Assembly: GCA_025963715.1 (NCBI GenBank)
Contig: JAOQAG010000051.1
Coordinates: 1 to 64,000, forward strand
Reading direction: 5' to 3'
Source of the DNA: Bacteroidota bacterium
GTDB lineage: Bacteria > Bacteroidota > Bacteroidia > 2-12-FULL-35-15
Length of the DNA: 64,000 bases
In this document: positions 50,101 through 59,340 of the stretch, piece after piece
How the letters are laid out: every line of letters starts with the position of its first letter
How positions within the stretch are numbered: the first letter of the stretch is position 1
The notes under the pieces: model-generated
What the model saw: only the letters and a program-made list of their open reading frames with translations
Told to the model about the DNA's origin: nothing
Databases searched by the model: none
Translations under genes and position numbers: made by a program

Positions 50101-53100
50101 CCGTTGGCATCCGTTGCAGTTACCGTGTATGTTCCGGCACATAAGTTATTTACAGATGCTCCGGCAGTTCCGCCCGGCATCCAGTTATAGTTATAAGGTG
50201 CAGATCCGCCGGTTACGGCAACTGTTGCATAACCGTCGCAGGCATTAAAGCAGCTCACGTTGCCTGATGAAGTAATATTTGCAATTAAAGATACAGGGCT
50301 TGTAACGTTTGCTACTGCCTGCGCGCTACATCCGTGCAGATCGGTAACTGTAACCGTGTAGGTTCCGCCGCACAATCCATTTGCAACCTGTGTGGTTTGT
50401 GCACTTGCATCCGTCCATGCATAGGTGAAAGGTCCTGTACCGGTTAATGCATTTGCTGTGGCGGTTCCGTTACACAATCCGCTGCAGGTAACATTGGTTG
50501 CTGTTGTGTTTGCAGTGATGGCAACAGGATCCGTGAGATCCACATTTTTAAATACGGTACAGTTATGTGCATCCGTTACCTGTAAGGTATAGCTTCCTGC
50601 ACACAATCCGCTCACGTTGGCAGTTGTTAATCCGCCAGGAGTCCATAAGTAAGAATAAGGAGTCGTTCCGCCGTTGGTAGTGGTGGTTACGCTTGCATCG
50701 CAAACGCCTGCACAACTTGGGTTTGTTCCTACAAAAGAAGTGTTCAGTAATAAAGGCTCGCTGATGTTTACCGATGTGGAAGTTGCACATCCGGCTGCAT
50801 CGGTTACGCCCAGGATATAGTTTCCTGAATATAAATTAGTTGCTGTTGGTAAAATTCCACCGGCAGGCGACCATGCGTACTGGAATGGTGGGGTTCCGCC
50901 TGAAACTACGCCTGTGGCACTACCATCGTTCAATCCATTACAGGAAACATCATTGCTGCTGGTGATTGCAACAGTTGGGCCTGCAAGGTTGTTTACAGTT
51001 GAAGGTAAATTTTGCTGACAGCCGTTTGCATCTGTTACCTGTACCACGTATGTGTTGGCCGCTAAAGCTGTTGCCGTTGCTGTGATTTGCGCTGGTGTGC
51101 TGCTCCATAAATAAGAGTATGGGCCTACGCCACCCGCCACCGAAACAGTAGCGCTACCATTCGACTGGCTGCAGTTTGCATCTATGTGTGATTCTGTTAA
51201 CACCATACCGGTAGGCTGAGTGATGCTTGTAGTAGCTGTTTTGGTACATCCGTGTAAATCGGTAACCGTTACAGTATACGTTCCTGCACCCAGGCCGCTT
51301 GCTGTTTGTGTGGTTTGGCCAATGCCAGTCCAGAAATAAGTGTAAGGAGATGTTCCGCCGGTAGGGTTAACCGTTGCCGATCCGTTGGTGCCGTTAAAGC
51401 AGGATACATTTACATCGGTAAACGACGTGTTGATCACCGTCGGTTCTGTTACCAGCGTAGTTGTGGAAGCAATACATCCGTTGTTATCTGTTACTGTAAC
51501 TGTATAGCCGCCAGCACCAAGTCCGGTAGCCGTTACTGTAGTTTGTGAGTTGCTCCATGCGTAGGTAAACGGAGGTGTGGATGCACCACCCATCGATACT
51601 GTGGCTGTACCATCTGCAGCACCGTTGCAGGAAACATTTATGGTAGACGATATGGTTGCCGCTCCTCCCGGGCTGGCTCCTACACTTACGTTTGCCGTTT
51701 GTGTACAACCGTTAAAGTCGGTTACCAGTACGGAATAGTTACCCGCAGGAATGTTATTTGCGAGAGAACCTGTTCCGCCGATTGGTGCCCATAAGTAAGT
51801 ATAAGCAGGTGTAGCGCCCGAAGCAACAACTGTTGCCGATCCGTTGGAAGCGGTACAGATTGCATTTACAGACGATGTTACCAGTGTTAATGCTGTTGGT
51901 TGTGTGATCGTAACCGGTACGTTCACCGTACATCCTTTCGAATCTTTTATTACAACCGTGTGTGTGGTAGCGTTCAGGCCTGTAAAAGAAGCACTGCCGG
52001 CAAATGCGCCACCGTCAATAGAATAAGTATAGGTTGGTGTTCCGCCGCCAGCTGTTACTGTTACAGCTCCGGTAGTTCCACCAAAGCAGCTTACGTTGGT
52101 TTGCGTTGCAATTACTCCCGTTAATACTGCCGGTTGTGCAATGGTTACCGGTACTACAATCGTACATCCGTTTCCGTCTTTTGCAGTAACGGTGTATGTT
52201 CCGGCTGTTAAAGTTCCAAATGTTCCGCTACCTGCAAATGCGCCGCCGTTAAATGAATAGCTGTACGGTGCAGTAGAACCGCTGGCTGTAACTGTTACCG
52301 ATCCGTTGTTACCGCCGTTACAGCTTACGTTTGTTTGTGTGGTAATAGAAGCAGCCAAACCGCTTAAATCGGTAATCACTGCCGAAGTGGTAAACTGGCA
52401 ACCGTTTGCATCCTGAACTACTACCGGGTAGGTATTCGCTGCAAGGCCGGTGTAAGAAGTTGTGCTGGTAAACGGACTTCCATTTACAGAATAGGTATAT
52501 GGTCCGGTACCGCCTGTTACTGCGCCCAATGTAATGGATCCATTGGTTCCGCCACAAGTAGAGCTTACTGTAGTTCTAATAATGGCTGTTGGTCCGGGAG
52601 TGTTTCCTACGTTCGGATTTACCGTGAAGGTACATCCGTTCGCATCTTTTACAATTACTGCATGTGGGCCGGAAGCTAAGCCGGTGTAGTTGGTGGTTGC
52701 TGTAAATCCACCTGCATCAAATGAGTAAGTATAAGGAGGCGTACCACCGGTAGTTACACCAATGTTCACTGTTCCGTTTGAATTGCCGCAAGTTGCATTG
52801 GTAGTAGTAGTTGCCTGTGCTGTTGGCCCCGGGGTGTTGGATACGATCGGGTTTACCGTAAAGGTACAACCGTTTGCATCTTTAACGGTAACAGTATAAG
52901 TAGTAGCTGCTAATCCTGTAAAGTTAACCGTAGAGCCAAATGCTCCTCCGTTGAATGAATACGTGTATGGGCTGGTTCCGCCAGTAGTAGTACCGATCGT
53001 TACAGTTCCGTTCGCATTTCCGCAGGTGGAGTTGGTTGTTGATGTTGCCTGTGCTGTTGGGCCAGGTGTATTGGCAACCACAGGGTTGATCGTGAACGTA

Positions 53101-56100
53101 CATCCGTTTGCATCTTTTACGGTAATGGTGTATGTATTTGCAGCCAAGCCTGTAAAGCTGGTTGTAGAGCCAAATGCGCCTGCGTTAAATGAATAGGTAT
53201 ACGTTGCCGTTCCGCCTGTTACAGCACCCAGCGTGATCACACCGTTTGCGTTTCCGCAGGTAGAGTTAGTTGTAGTGCTTGCCAGTGCGGTAGGCCCTGG
53301 CGTGTTCGCGATGGTTACTGTTGTAGCAAACGTACATCCGTTCGCATCTTTTACAGATACGTTGTAAGTACCTGCCGGTTGGCCGGTGTAGCTGGTTGTG
53401 GAAGAATAAGCTCCTGCGTTGTAAGAATAAGTATAAGTTGGAAGTCCGCCTGTAGTAGCGCCAATGGTAACTGTTCCGTTGCTCGCACCGCAGTTTGCAG
53501 CTGTAGATGTTACCGCCAGCGCAGTTGGCCCGGTGGAGTTATTTACAGTAGCCGTAGTTGTGAAGGTACATCCGTTTGCATCTTTTACGATAATGGTGTA
53601 AGGCCCTGCTGCAAATCCTGTATAAGCAGTTGTTCCGCTAAATGCACTTGCATTTACCGAATACGTGTAAGGGGGCACACCGCCGGTTACCGCTCCCAGT
53701 GTAATGGTACCGTTACTGGCGCCGCAGCTCGAGTTTCCGGTAGTAGCAGCAATGGCTGTAGGCCCTGCCGAGTTGTTTACAATTACTGTTGTGGTAAATG
53801 TACATCCGTTCGCATCTTTTACTATAATAGTATAGGTGCCTGCTGCAAACCCGGTATACGTTGTAGTTGCTGTAAATGCGCTTGCTGCAACAGAATACGT
53901 ATAAGGTGCTGTTCCACCTGTAGTAGCGCCAATATTAATGCCGCCGTTGCTGTTTCCGCAGGTAGAGTTGGTACTGGTTACCACCAGCGCTGTTGGCCCT
54001 GCGCTATTAGATACAACCGGGTTTACGGTAAATGCACATCCGTTTGCATCGTGTACAATTACGGTATAAGTACCTGCTGCCAGTCCTGTATAGCTGGTAG
54101 TGCTTGTATAGGCACTTCCGTTGAAAGAATAAGTATAAGATGGTGTTCCGCCGGTTGCTGCTCCAACGGTTACTGTTCCGTTGCTTGCGCCACAAGTAGA
54201 GTTGGCTGTTGTTGTTGCCAGTGCCGTAGGGCCCGGTGTATTTGTAACGGTAACGGTGGTAGTAAATGTACATCCGCTGGCATCTTTTACAATTACAGTA
54301 TAAGTACCCGCTGCAAAGCCTGTGTAGCTGGTTGTAGCTGTAAACGCGCTTGCATTTACCGAATACGTATATGGTGCAGCACCGCCGGTTGTAGCGCCAA
54401 TGTTAATGATCCCGTTGCTGTTTCCGCAGGTGGAGTTAACGCTGGTTACAGCCAGTGCGGTAGGTCCGGATGATGTAGCCACAGTTACTGTTATAGTAAA
54501 TGTACATCCGTTTGCATCTTTCACCGTAATGGTGTGGCTGCCAGCTGCTTGTCCTGTATAGCTGAGTGTTCCCGAAAATGCGCCTCCGTTTACCGAATAC
54601 GTATAAGGAGCCGATCCGCCGGTAGCGCCGGTGATCGTGATGGTTCCATTGCTTGCACCGCAGGTTGCAGGACCAGTAGTAGCTGTGATGGCTGTTGGTG
54701 CTGCAAAAATAATTACGTTAGAAGTAGTAGTAGATGTACATCCGCCGGTTGCCGTTACCACATGCGTTACTGTGTAAGTTCCCGGTGTGGCATAGGTAAT
54801 GCCGGTAGGGCTTACTGCTGTGGAAGTGGATGGCGTACCGCCTGTAAATGTCCAGTTTTGGGATGCGCCGCCGGTTCCTGTATTGGTAAAGTTAAAGGTG
54901 TTGCCCGTTAAACACTGGTTTCCTGATTGTGTGAAGGTAGATGTTGGCTGTGGGTTAATGGTGATCGTATAGGTTACCGGCGTTCCTACGCATGTTCCAA
55001 TAGTAGGCGTTACCGTGATGGTTCCTGTAATAGGACTGGCGGTGGCATTGGTACCTGTAAATGTAGGAACGGTAGTACTTCCTGATGTAGCCAGTCCGAT
55101 TGCTCCATTGGAGTTGGTCCATGCAAATGTAGCTCCTGCCGGAGTACTGGTAAAGCTTTGTGCAGGTATGGATGTTCCGGCGCAAACGGCAACGTTTGCC
55201 GGTGCTGTCATGGTAGGCACTGCATTTACAACCACAGTGGTAGTAGCAGTACAGGTAGCAGCACCATTGGTAACTGTTACGGTATACGTACCGGCCATTG
55301 CGGCGGTAGCACCTGCACGTGTAGGGTTTTGAGCGGTAGAGGTAAAGCCTCCGGGGCCCGACCAGCTGTAGGTTCCACCGCCGGTTGAATTCAGCTGTAT
55401 GGTTGCTCCGGCACAATAGGCGCCGGTGTTACTGGCTGTAGCCGCACAGGTATTACATGCGGCGGGGGCTGTATAGGTTTTGGTAAGTACACAGGTGGCA
55501 TCCGCAGAAAACGAGGCCGTAATGGTACATCCCGCACCGTTGGCGGTAATACCGGGTATGGTATAATTTATAGGACTGGTAAAGGGTGGGGAATACGTGA
55601 CACTGCCGCCGCAGGAACTACTGACCGTGAGCGTTCCCGTTGTGGGAGGATGAGTAACCGTAACCGCTCCCGTGACCGAATACTGCCCGGTGGCGGGGGT
55701 ACATGCACTCGGAACAGCTGTTAAAGCTGTGATATTACAAAGTACCGCGCAATTGGTTGTTCCTGTACCGCTGGTTTGTGAAAATGCAAGCGTTCCTGAT
55801 GCTCCGTTATAATTAGTCATTAAAACCAGGTAAAACTGGCCGGTTGTGGCTCCTGTAATATCAAGTACCTCGGTAGCTGCTGTAGAATAACTGCAATCCA
55901 CAATGTTCCCGGCATTGTAACCCGCACACATGGCTGCCTGGTTGGCAAAAGGTCCCCAGCAAACAAAATCCACATCAATACCGGATCCGGAACCATTGGT
56001 TTGATTGATCGTAATATGCAAGGCTCCCGGATTCAGGATCTCCATAAAATACCAAACCGGGTTAGGAGTAGAACCTAAACATCCATAAGCTCCACCGCCG

Positions 56101-56252
56101 CCTAATGAGGCAATCCCTGTGTTATTAGGAAAGGAATAGCTGGTTCCTGTACAAAAAGGTGCTGCATTCGCACAATTGTCGCCGGATTGAGCATGTGCTG
56201 TGCCAATAAGCAAAATGCAAAAGTTAATGAGGAGTAGGAGTTTCTTCATCAT
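47175..56252 (-). CDS. Giant SprB-repeat T9SS type B surface protein (3025 aa)
   Basis: Signal peptide 1-21 (ending GTAHAQ). The N-terminal domain is NCANAAPFCTGTSYSFPNNTG ... PVWYFMEI. One TGTLTVSSSCGG module, one Ig-like (YCAGATIQLNSTGGG) and one PKD-like unit (NVAVCAGTSIPAQSF) follow. Then come 10 homogeneous 78-aa SprB units (GPTALAVTSVNSTCGNSNG type) and 17 divergent SprB units. PKD domains (YAWNFGDGSTGTG) and a CHU_C T9SS type B sorting domain (YAPNAFTPNNHDGLND, FDRWGNMIF, DVYVWKIKTKD) close the chain. It is the closest paralogue of the 4868-aa protein, lacking the two extra N-terminal domains and 20 of the homogeneous units. It lies 91 nt downstream of the 998-aa gene and is probably cotranscribed with it. 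Probable role: surface adhesin. Confidence 0.9.
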   Translation of the reverse strand: MMKKLLLLINFCILLIGTAHAQSGDNCANAAPFCTGTSYSFPNNTGIASLGGGGAYGCLGSTPNPVWYFMEILNPGALHITINQTNGSGSGIDVDFVCWGPFANQAAMCAGYNAGNIVDCSYSTAATEVLDITGATTGQFYLVLMTNYNGASGTLAFSQTSGTGTTNCAVLCNITALTAVPSACTPATGQYSVTGAVTVTHPPTTGTLTVSSSCGGSVTYSPPFTSPINYTIPGITANGAGCTITASFSADATCVLTKTYTAPAACNTCAATASNTGAYCAGATIQLNSTGGGTYSWSGPGGFTSTAQNPTRAGATAAMAGTYTVTVTNGAATCTATTTVVVNAVPTMTAPANVAVCAGTSIPAQSFTSTPAGATFAWTNSNGAIGLATSGSTTVPTFTGTNATASPITGTITVTPTIGTCVGTPVTYTITINPQPTSTFTQSGNQCLTGNTFNFTNTGTGGASQNWTFTGGTPSTSTAVSPTGITYATPGTYTVTHVVTATGGCTSTTTSNVIIFAAPTAITATTGPATCGASNGTITITGATGGSAPYTYSVNGGAFSGTLSYTGQAAGSHTITVKDANGCTFTITVTVATSSGPTALAVTSVNSTCGNSNGIINIGATTGGAAPYTYSVNASAFTATTSYTGFAAGTYTVIVKDASGCTFTTTVTVTNTPGPTALATTTANSTCGASNGTVTVGAATGGTPSYTYSFNGSAYTSTTSYTGLAAGTYTVIVHDANGCAFTVNPVVSNSAGPTALVVTSTNSTCGNSNGGINIGATTGGTAPYTYSVAASAFTATTTYTGFAAGTYTIIVKDANGCTFTTTVIVNNSAGPTAIAATTGNSSCGASNGTITLGAVTGGVPPYTYSVNASAFSGTTAYTGFAAGPYTIIVKDANGCTFTTTATVNNSTGPTALAVTSTAANCGASNGTVTIGATTGGLPTYTYSYNAGAYSSTTSYTGQPAGTYNVSVKDANGCTFATTVTIANTPGPTALASTTTNSTCGNANGVITLGAVTGGTATYTYSFNAGAFGSTTSFTGLAANTYTITVKDANGCTFTINPVVANTPGPTAQATSTTNSTCGNANGTVTIGTTTGGTSPYTYSFNGGAFGSTVNFTGLAATTYTVTVKDANGCTFTVNPIVSNTPGPTAQATTTTNATCGNSNGTVNIGVTTGGTPPYTYSFDAGGFTATTNYTGLASGPHAVIVKDANGCTFTVNPNVGNTPGPTAIIRTTVSSTCGGTNGSITLGAVTGGTGPYTYSVNGSPFTSTTSYTGLAANTYPVVVQDANGCQFTTSAVITDLSGLAASITTQTNVSCNGGNNGSVTVTASGSTAPYSYSFNGGAFAGSGTFGTLTAGTYTVTAKDGNGCTIVVPVTIAQPAVLTGVIATQTNVSCFGGTTGAVTVTAGGGTPTYTYSIDGGAFAGSASFTGLNATTHTVVIKDSKGCTVNVPVTITQPTALTLVTSSVNAICTASNGSATVVASGATPAYTYLWAPIGGTGSLANNIPAGNYSVLVTDFNGCTQTANVSVGASPGGAATISSTINVSCNGAADGTATVSMGGASTPPFTYAWSNSQTTVTATGLGAGGYTVTVTDNNGCIASTTTLVTEPTVINTSFTDVNVSCFNGTNGSATVNPTGGTSPYTYFWTGIGQTTQTASGLGAGTYTVTVTDLHGCTKTATTSITQPTGMVLTESHIDANCSQSNGSATVSVAGGVGPYSYLWSSTPAQITATATALAANTYVVQVTDANGCQQNLPSTVNNLAGPTVAITSSNDVSCNGLNDGSATGVVSGGTPPFQYAWSPAGGILPTATNLYSGNYILGVTDAAGCATSTSVNISEPLLLNTSFVGTNPSCAGVCDASVTTTTNGGTTPYSYLWTPGGLTTANVSGLCAGSYTLQVTDAHNCTVFKNVDLTDPVAITANTTATNVTCSGLCNGTATANALTGTGPFTYAWTDASAQTTQVANGLCGGTYTVTVTDLHGCSAQAVANVTSPVSLIANITSSGNVSCFNACDGYATVAVTGGSAPYNYNWMPGGTAGASVNNLCAGTYTVTATDANGCSATATVLITQPNALTASITSTNVTCYHACDAQATAVYNGGTGPYTFLWTPSLQTTPTATALCAGVQNLAITDSHGCTASASVVVTEPTVLAVSTTTTNSNCGTADGTACASVIGGVPPFIYSWNDPATQATSCANSLNAGVYTISITDNNGCSVTNVANVNDNTAPVVTIPTSTNVTCGGLANGSAQGSISGGILPYAINWTPSGQTTLFANNLSGGIYSMVVTDSVGCVGSASVTIQEPSTLISGIVSSFNTSCSLSCDGSATVLAGGGTAPFTYLWNDVATQTTSTASNLCAQSYTVTTTDANGCSSTSVAVISEPAPLVITLVSTTNVSCNGGNNGQLSVSVSGGTPGYTYAWSPAGSSSTITNLVAGTYTLTVTDQHGCSKTAMFDVTEPGAMVLTPNSNPSTCGNANGSAGVSVAGGTTPYIYFWSPTALSTAIIPNVPAGTYNVTVTDANGCIANASSTVSDLAGPLISGITATMPSCSGLSNGTTTVVATGGQPAYSYAWSGPGAQTTATASALPAGTYNVTISDANHCTVTGTVVVTEPSPMSVIANPADTICIGQLSQIYGAGYGGTPPYSYVWNPSSIGTTAGPFAVTPTTTTSYTVAATDSHGCVSPNVIATVFVNPQIAVTATDVSVCDGNPVGISAAASGGNGGPYTYTWSNGASGASQTVTPPIGASPVNYTVTANDGCSIAITDVSTVTVNPLAVSFITVPDSAGCEDFNAQFSGLSNIGVSYAWNFGDGSTGTGTSISHLYTTPGVYNVTLTVTTALGCVSSITDNGLITVYPAPTAGFTFSPNPASQTTPVVTFTDQSIGGTEWHWDFDYTYPIANGLFTDTLENTSFSYPDTGIYVVQQIVTNSYGCTDIAYNNVEIIPEYVLYAPNAFTPNNHDGLNDTFMPQGVGIDPDNFEMTIFDRWGNMIFKTTDVNKGWDGKANGGSNIAQIDVYVWKIKTKDTRGQNHSYLGHVSIVK
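48455..52355 (-). repeat. Array of 17 divergent SprB modules (3025-aa protein)
   Basis: Seventeen units of about 230 bp, from TQTNVSCNGGNNG to MPSCSGLSNG, collinear with the 17 units at 31850-35757. Confidence 0.82.
52356..54695 (-). repeat. Array of 10 homogeneous SprB units, 234-bp period
   Basis: Ten consecutive 78-aa units; total length 2340 bp. Same unit type as the 30-unit array of the 4868-aa gene. Confidence 0.85.
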
Positions 56253-56343
56253 ACAGAGAGTTAAAGATTAATTTGTTTAGTTTGAGAGCCTTGAGTCTTT
56301 TATTGACTCTTTTCTTGTGCAAAAAGTTGCACGTTCATTTTTG

Positions 56344-59340
56344 TTATTCTACGATTGTTACATGTCCAAGTAATTTTTTGTGTTTGCCTTTCAGATCTTT
56401 ATAGCTGATTTTGTATACATATACGTCCTGTTGCACCAGATCCCCGTGATTGTTCATCGCCCCGTTCCATCCTTCATACAGGTTGTTTGTTTTTAAAACC
56501 CGGTTGCCCCAGCGGTCGAAGATCAGCATCTCAAAATCATCGGGTGAAACCCCGTGTGAGCTGATATTAAAAACATCATTATTTCCATCGCTGTTAGGTG
56601 TAAATGCATTTGGAATATAAATGGTGGAAATATCATTGATCACCACGTAATTTGTTGCAGAATCAATACAATTACCAATTCCGGATGCATACAGCGTTAC
56701 AGCGTAGGTTCCGATCTCCGGATAGGTATGCGCCGGGTTTTCAGAAATTCCATTGGTACCGTCCCCAAAATTCCAAAGCCAGAAAGTGGAATGGCCCGAA
56801 AGATTATGAAATTCAGCATTCGGGTTTAAAATATCAATTTCCGACGGGCTTATATAAAATGCTGCGTCCGGCTGAGGGTATACATTTACCATGCAAACAA
56901 TCGAATCGGTGGAAGAACATCCCGGGTAAAAGCTAGCCGTAAGTATTACAGTATGACAGCCATCAGCGGTATAATCATGCGCAATGCTGATACCTGTTCC
57001 GGTAGTGCCATCTCCAAAATTCCAGTCGTAGTAAGCGCCTGCATTGCCTGTTCCATCTGCAATAAAATGAGCAACCACGGGATTACAACCGCTTTGTACA
57101 TCGGATATAAAACTTACGGTTGGCGGAGCGGTGGTAGTTACGGTAGCAATTGCACTATCGGCACAGCCGGTGGAAGCTGCACCGTAAACAGTATAAGTAG
57201 CTGCTGTGCCGGGAACGGTAAGTGTTGTTGTGATTGCTCCGGTCGACCATAGATAATTTTGTCCGCCAGCAGCTGTAAGCGTAACGGGCATGCCTGCGCA
57301 GGTAACCGGCGAATTAACAGTTACTACAGGGTTCGGATTGATCGTAACAGCAGTTAATGAAGCGCTGGTACAAGGTATTCCACCCGGTACATTTACGGAA
57401 ACAGAATAGTTTCCTTCCATGGCCAGCGTTACACTGGTAAGCACCGGATTTTGCAAAGCAGATATAAATCCTGCCGGTCCGGTCCAGCTATACGTTGCTC
57501 CCGGTACTGTTGTAGCGGTAAGGTTTACAGTTTGTCCTTCACATGCCGGGCCTGTATTTCCGGCGGTAACCGGACATAAGGAACAGGAAGCAGGTGCAGT
57601 ATAACCTTGTGTAGCCGTACATCCGGCATCATCCGAAAAGGCTGCTGTTATTGTACAGGCCGCCCCGTCGGATGTAAATCCGGTAATGGTATAGGCCTGC
57701 GGGTTTGTTGTAAAAGGTGCGTTAAATGTTTGCGAAATGCCGCCGCAGCTGCTGGAAACTGTTAATGTTCCGGTAGAAGGTGCATTTACAAAGGTGACCA
57801 ATCCGCTTACTGCGTAATTATTTGTTGATGGATCGCAGGTGGATGGTACGGCCGTTAACCCGCTGATGGAGCAGGTGATGATACAAGGCGCCGGAGCGGT
57901 ATATGTTTGTGTGGAGGTGCAGGTAGCATCGGCAGAAAACACAGCGATGACGCTGCAGCTGGCACTGTTGGAGCTTAATCCTGTAAAGGAATATGCAGCC
58001 GGACTGGTGAACGGCGCGTTCAACACTATCGGTGTTCCGCCACAGGAGTTGGTGATCGTTAATGTTCCTGTTGTAGGCGCATTTACAAAATTCACATTCC
58101 CGTTTACAATGTATTGTTGTGTGAGGCTGTTACATGGAGTGGGCGTTGCCGTTACCGATGTAATGGCGCAGGTAATAGGGCAGGGTGCCGGTGCGGTATA
58201 GGCTTGTGTATAAGTACAGGCTGCATTTGCCGAAAATACTGCCGTGATGGAGCAGGCTGCGCTGTTGGATGTTAATCCTGTGAAGCTGAATGCAGCAGGG
58301 CTTGCGAACGGTGCGTTCAGCACTACCGGTGTTCCGCCGCAGGAATTGGTAATTGTTAATGTGCCTGTTGCAGGCGCATTTATAAAGGTTACAGAACCTC
58401 CGTTGATATCGTACAATTGTGTGGCGCTGTTACAAACGGGCGCTGTAAAAGAAATTCCGGAGATGGCGCAGGTAACCGTACAAGCCGGTGGCGCTGTAAA
58501 GTTGCTGGTATACGTACAGGCTGCATCGCCCGAAAAAACGGCGGTAACAGAGCAGGCAGCTCCATTGGATGGCAATCCTGCAAGGGTGTAGCTGGTGCTG
58601 CCAGCTGCAAAAGGCGCATTAAAAACCTGTGTGGCGCTATTGCAGCTGTTGGTTACCGTAAGTGTTCCGGTGGTGGGTGCATCGGTATAGCTGATGGTTC
58701 CCATTAACGGATAGGTATTGGTAGCAATATCACAGGCGCCTGTGAGCGCTGTTAAGCCGGTCATGTTACAAAGGATATTGCAATTGGTGGACCCGGCACC
58801 GGCACCTGTATTGGATTGTGAAAAGGTAATGTTGGAAGGTACATCGGCATAATTGGTAAGCATGAGCATATACCACTGGCCTGCTACAGCGGCCGGGATT
58901 CCACATACTTCAGATGCCGAACCCGAGAAGCTGCAATCCACAATGTTGCCGCTGCATCCATAATTGCTGGATAAAGGATTGCTTCCCGGCCCATTGCAAT
59001 CTCCGGTTAAACCGGTACAGGTAGAAACCTGGTCAGGGAAAGGTCCATAGCAGATAAAATCGACATCGTTTTGTGATCCGGAAGCATCCGCGCTGTTGAT
59101 ATTGATCACAATATCGCCGTTGCTACCCACCTGTAGAAAATACCAGGCAGGGTTGGGTTGGGAGCCAAGGCAGCCATAATCAGGACCGGTTTGTGCATTG
59201 GTGCCCCCGGTTGTAGCCGGAAAAGTATACGTGGAACCTGTACAAAAAGCATCTGCAGATGCACAGTCGGAACCTTGCGCTTGCAGTGTATAGTGCGTAG
59301 TTAAAAGAAACAGCAAAAAGAGAAAAGTAACTTTTTTCAT
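56344..59340 (-). CDS. T9SS type B surface protein with four TGTLT modules and PKD domains (998 aa)
   Basis: The start is the ATG at 59340 (MKKVTFLFLLFLL), giving a signal peptide ending YTLQAQ. An ATG seven codons upstream (59361) is possible but splits the leader. The N-terminal domain is SDCASADAFCTGSTYTFPATTG ... PAWYFLQVG, shared with the two SprB giants. Then come four tandem units of about 99 aa (DNA about 57590-58775) with the core TGTLT(V/I)xxSC, NAPF and TAPAPC motifs. An Ig-like unit (PACEGQTVNLTATT), PKD domains (YDWNFGDGTTGTG, WLWNFGDGTNG) and a CHU_C T9SS type B sorting domain (YIPNAFTPNSDGNND, FDRWGNRVL) follow. It is the first gene of the minus-strand locus and is divergent from mdh. 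Confidence 0.87.
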   Translation of the reverse strand: MKKVTFLFLLFLLTTHYTLQAQGSDCASADAFCTGSTYTFPATTGGTNAQTGPDYGCLGSQPNPAWYFLQVGSNGDIVININSADASGSQNDVDFICYGPFPDQVSTCTGLTGDCNGPGSNPLSSNYGCSGNIVDCSFSGSASEVCGIPAAVAGQWYMLMLTNYADVPSNITFSQSNTGAGAGSTNCNILCNMTGLTALTGACDIATNTYPLMGTISYTDAPTTGTLTVTNSCNSATQVFNAPFAAGSTSYTLAGLPSNGAACSVTAVFSGDAACTYTSNFTAPPACTVTCAISGISFTAPVCNSATQLYDINGGSVTFINAPATGTLTITNSCGGTPVVLNAPFASPAAFSFTGLTSNSAACSITAVFSANAACTYTQAYTAPAPCPITCAITSVTATPTPCNSLTQQYIVNGNVNFVNAPTTGTLTITNSCGGTPIVLNAPFTSPAAYSFTGLSSNSASCSVIAVFSADATCTSTQTYTAPAPCIITCSISGLTAVPSTCDPSTNNYAVSGLVTFVNAPSTGTLTVSSSCGGISQTFNAPFTTNPQAYTITGFTSDGAACTITAAFSDDAGCTATQGYTAPASCSLCPVTAGNTGPACEGQTVNLTATTVPGATYSWTGPAGFISALQNPVLTSVTLAMEGNYSVSVNVPGGIPCTSASLTAVTINPNPVVTVNSPVTCAGMPVTLTAAGGQNYLWSTGAITTTLTVPGTAATYTVYGAASTGCADSAIATVTTTAPPTVSFISDVQSGCNPVVAHFIADGTGNAGAYYDWNFGDGTTGTGISIAHDYTADGCHTVILTASFYPGCSSTDSIVCMVNVYPQPDAAFYISPSEIDILNPNAEFHNLSGHSTFWLWNFGDGTNGISENPAHTYPEIGTYAVTLYASGIGNCIDSATNYVVINDISTIYIPNAFTPNSDGNNDVFNISSHGVSPDDFEMLIFDRWGNRVLKTNNLYEGWNGAMNNHGDLVQQDVYVYKISYKDLKGKHKKLLGHVTIVE
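57590..58775 (-). repeat. Tandem array of four TGTLT modules, about 296 bp each
   Basis: Four in-frame units with conserved Cys pairs. A single copy of the same module occurs near the N-terminus of the 3025- and 4868-aa proteins. Confidence 0.8.

Noticed and set aside
53379-54473. 364-codon plus-strand Cys-rich frame
   Set aside because: Antisense of the homogeneous SprB units of the 3025-aa gene; the Cys-rich pattern comes from reading the repeat on the other strand.
31000-54700. CRISPR-like regular repetition at 234 bp
   Set aside because: The repeats are coding, in frame, far longer than CRISPR repeats and have no unique spacers; they are SprB protein modules.
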